This document shows, piece after piece, positions 5,578-6,185 of a DNA stretch of 6,185 nt. Both the position numbers and the translations under genes were made by a program. The notes beneath the pieces are model-generated. The model ran no database searches. It was not told the DNA's origin and worked only from the letters and a program-made list of their open reading frames with translations. The stretch comes from JAGGVT01 sp965369605. Its GTDB lineage: Bacteria > JAJVIF01 > JAGGVT01. Where the stretch lies: NCBI GenBank assembly GCA_965369605.1, contig CBDURE010000175.1:1-6185 (forward strand), read 5' to 3'. Positions within the stretch are counted from its first letter, which is position 1; the number at the start of each line of letters is the position of its first letter.

Positions 5578-6066
5578 ATGAAAGTCTGGAAATACGGCGA
5601 TGACATAAACACCGACATGCTTTTCCCCGGCAAGTACACATACACGTGCTCAACCGTGGATGAAATCAAACCGCATCTTCTCGAGGACCTTGACCCGGAC
5701 TTCGCATCACAAGTGCAGTCGGGAGATATCCTGTGCGCGGGAAAGAATTTCGGATGCGGATCATCTCGCGAACAACCAGCTCTCGGGTTGAAAGCGGTTG
5801 GGATAAAAGCAATCGTAGCTGAAAGCTTCGCCCGGATATTTTTCCGCGCGTCAATCAACCAGGGACTTCTTTTGATAGAATGTCCCGATGCTGTTAGCGC
5901 ATTCAAAGAGGGTGATTCAGTTGATATTGACATTGCTGCAGGAACGATTCAGGTCGGCGGCAAGGAATTCACATTCCCAAAACTGCCTGATGAAATAATG
6001 GCGATAAGCAACGCGGGCGGATTGCTTGAATATACACGAAAAAAATTGGCTGGACAGAACCTCTAA
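5578..6066 (+). CDS. leuD: 3-isopropylmalate dehydratase/homoaconitase-type small subunit (LeuD family)
   Basis: This 162-residue swivelling subunit completes the active site of the preceding large subunit. It shows INTDMLFPGKY (10-20), the canonical NFGCGSSRE (57-65), and SFARIFFRASINQG (83-96). The length matches archaeal-type LeuD (about 160-170), shorter than the enterobacterial form (about 200). In methanogen enzymes the loop after the NTD motif sets specificity, with YLRT for homoaconitase; here it reads YTYT (20-23), so the substrate cannot be assigned from it. GGAGG (5560-5564) inside the end of the large-subunit gene is the likely ribosome binding site, and the 2-base gap suggests translational coupling. 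It shares the fold of the fusion's C-terminal domain but keeps the ordinary Cys and Glu that the fusion has lost. Confidence 0.9.
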   Translation: MKVWKYGDDINTDMLFPGKYTYTCSTVDEIKPHLLEDLDPDFASQVQSGDILCAGKNFGCGSSREQPALGLKAVGIKAIVAESFARIFFRASINQGLLLIECPDAVSAFKEGDSVDIDIAAGTIQVGGKEFTFPKLPDEIMAISNAGGLLEYTRKKLAGQNL

Positions 6067-6089
6067 TAAAAAAGAGAATTAATTGGCAG

Positions 6090-6150
6090 CCCGGTTTCTC
6101 ATTAACCGGGGTAGCGCGTGAATATTAACCATATTTTCCCGGCTAATGAG
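6090..6150 (+). terminator. Overlapping hairpins downstream of the dehydratase operon
   Basis: CCCGGTT (6090-6096) pairs with AACCGGG (6104-6110) across 7 nt. Alternatively, 6098-6110 pairs with 6138-6150 (12 of 13 bases) across a 27-nt loop. The two folds exclude each other. A TATTTT run precedes the last arm, but no T-run follows either hairpin, so termination is plausible but not classical. A regulatory switch for a downstream gene is the alternative. Confidence 0.4.
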
Positions 6151-6185
6151 GAGGCTGTCTCAAAACTCATTGATCGGCTATAATA
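6151..6185. mobile_element. Possible end of an insertion sequence running off the window
   Basis: GAGGCTGTCTCAAAA (6151-6165) resembles, from memory, the terminal inverted repeats of several IS families whose other end reads TTTTGAGACAGCCTC. No transposase, second end or target duplication lies in the window, so the call rests on the motif only. Confidence 0.25.

Overview
The window is a bacterial chromosome fragment with five genes, all on the + strand, built around isocitrate/isopropylmalate-type 2-hydroxyacid chemistry. In order they are an NADP-type isocitrate dehydrogenase homologue (362-1549), a small HD-domain metal-dependent hydrolase (1622-2194), a single-chain fusion of an aconitase-like (LeuC-type) large subunit and a LeuD-type small subunit (2483-4294), and a separate LeuC-type/LeuD-type pair (4313-5575 and 5578-6066). 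The last three genes are spaced by 18 and 2 bases and look like one transcription unit. The first two genes are separated from each other and from the fusion gene by palindrome-bearing spacers.

Bacterial origin is suggested by Shine-Dalgarno sites ahead of most genes, a sigma70-like promoter ahead of the first gene, and tight operon packing. The genes have intermediate GC, and the separate dehydratase pair resembles the archaeal-type LeuC/LeuD (homoaconitase-like) branch found in many anaerobic or deep-branching bacteria. I cannot name a phylum from this sequence.

Layout: 1-361 is a non-coding leader with a 15-bp GC-rich inverted repeat, a pair of 15-nt direct repeats, a promoter, and a hairpin plus T-run just before the first ribosome binding site. 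The spacers at 1550-1621 and 2195-2482 carry copies of a short palindromic repeat with core GCTTTAGC. The second spacer also holds a larger element (2301-2406) with 14-bp terminal arms and two internal hairpins. 6067-6185 has three segments able to form mutually exclusive hairpins, followed by a sequence that looks like the end of an insertion sequence.

Functionally, each hydro-lyase would isomerise a 2-hydroxy tricarboxylate or dicarboxylate to its 3-hydroxy isomer through a dehydrated intermediate, and the dehydrogenase would oxidise and decarboxylate the product. The dehydrogenase looks most like isocitrate dehydrogenase, so one hydro-lyase (perhaps the divergent fusion) may act as an aconitase, with the other pair working on isopropylmalate, citramalate or homocitrate-type substrates. 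No synthase that would fix the substrate lies in the window. The points most worth a second look are the fused dehydratase with a replaced active-site histidine, the HD protein inside this metabolic cluster, and the structured repeat elements between genes.
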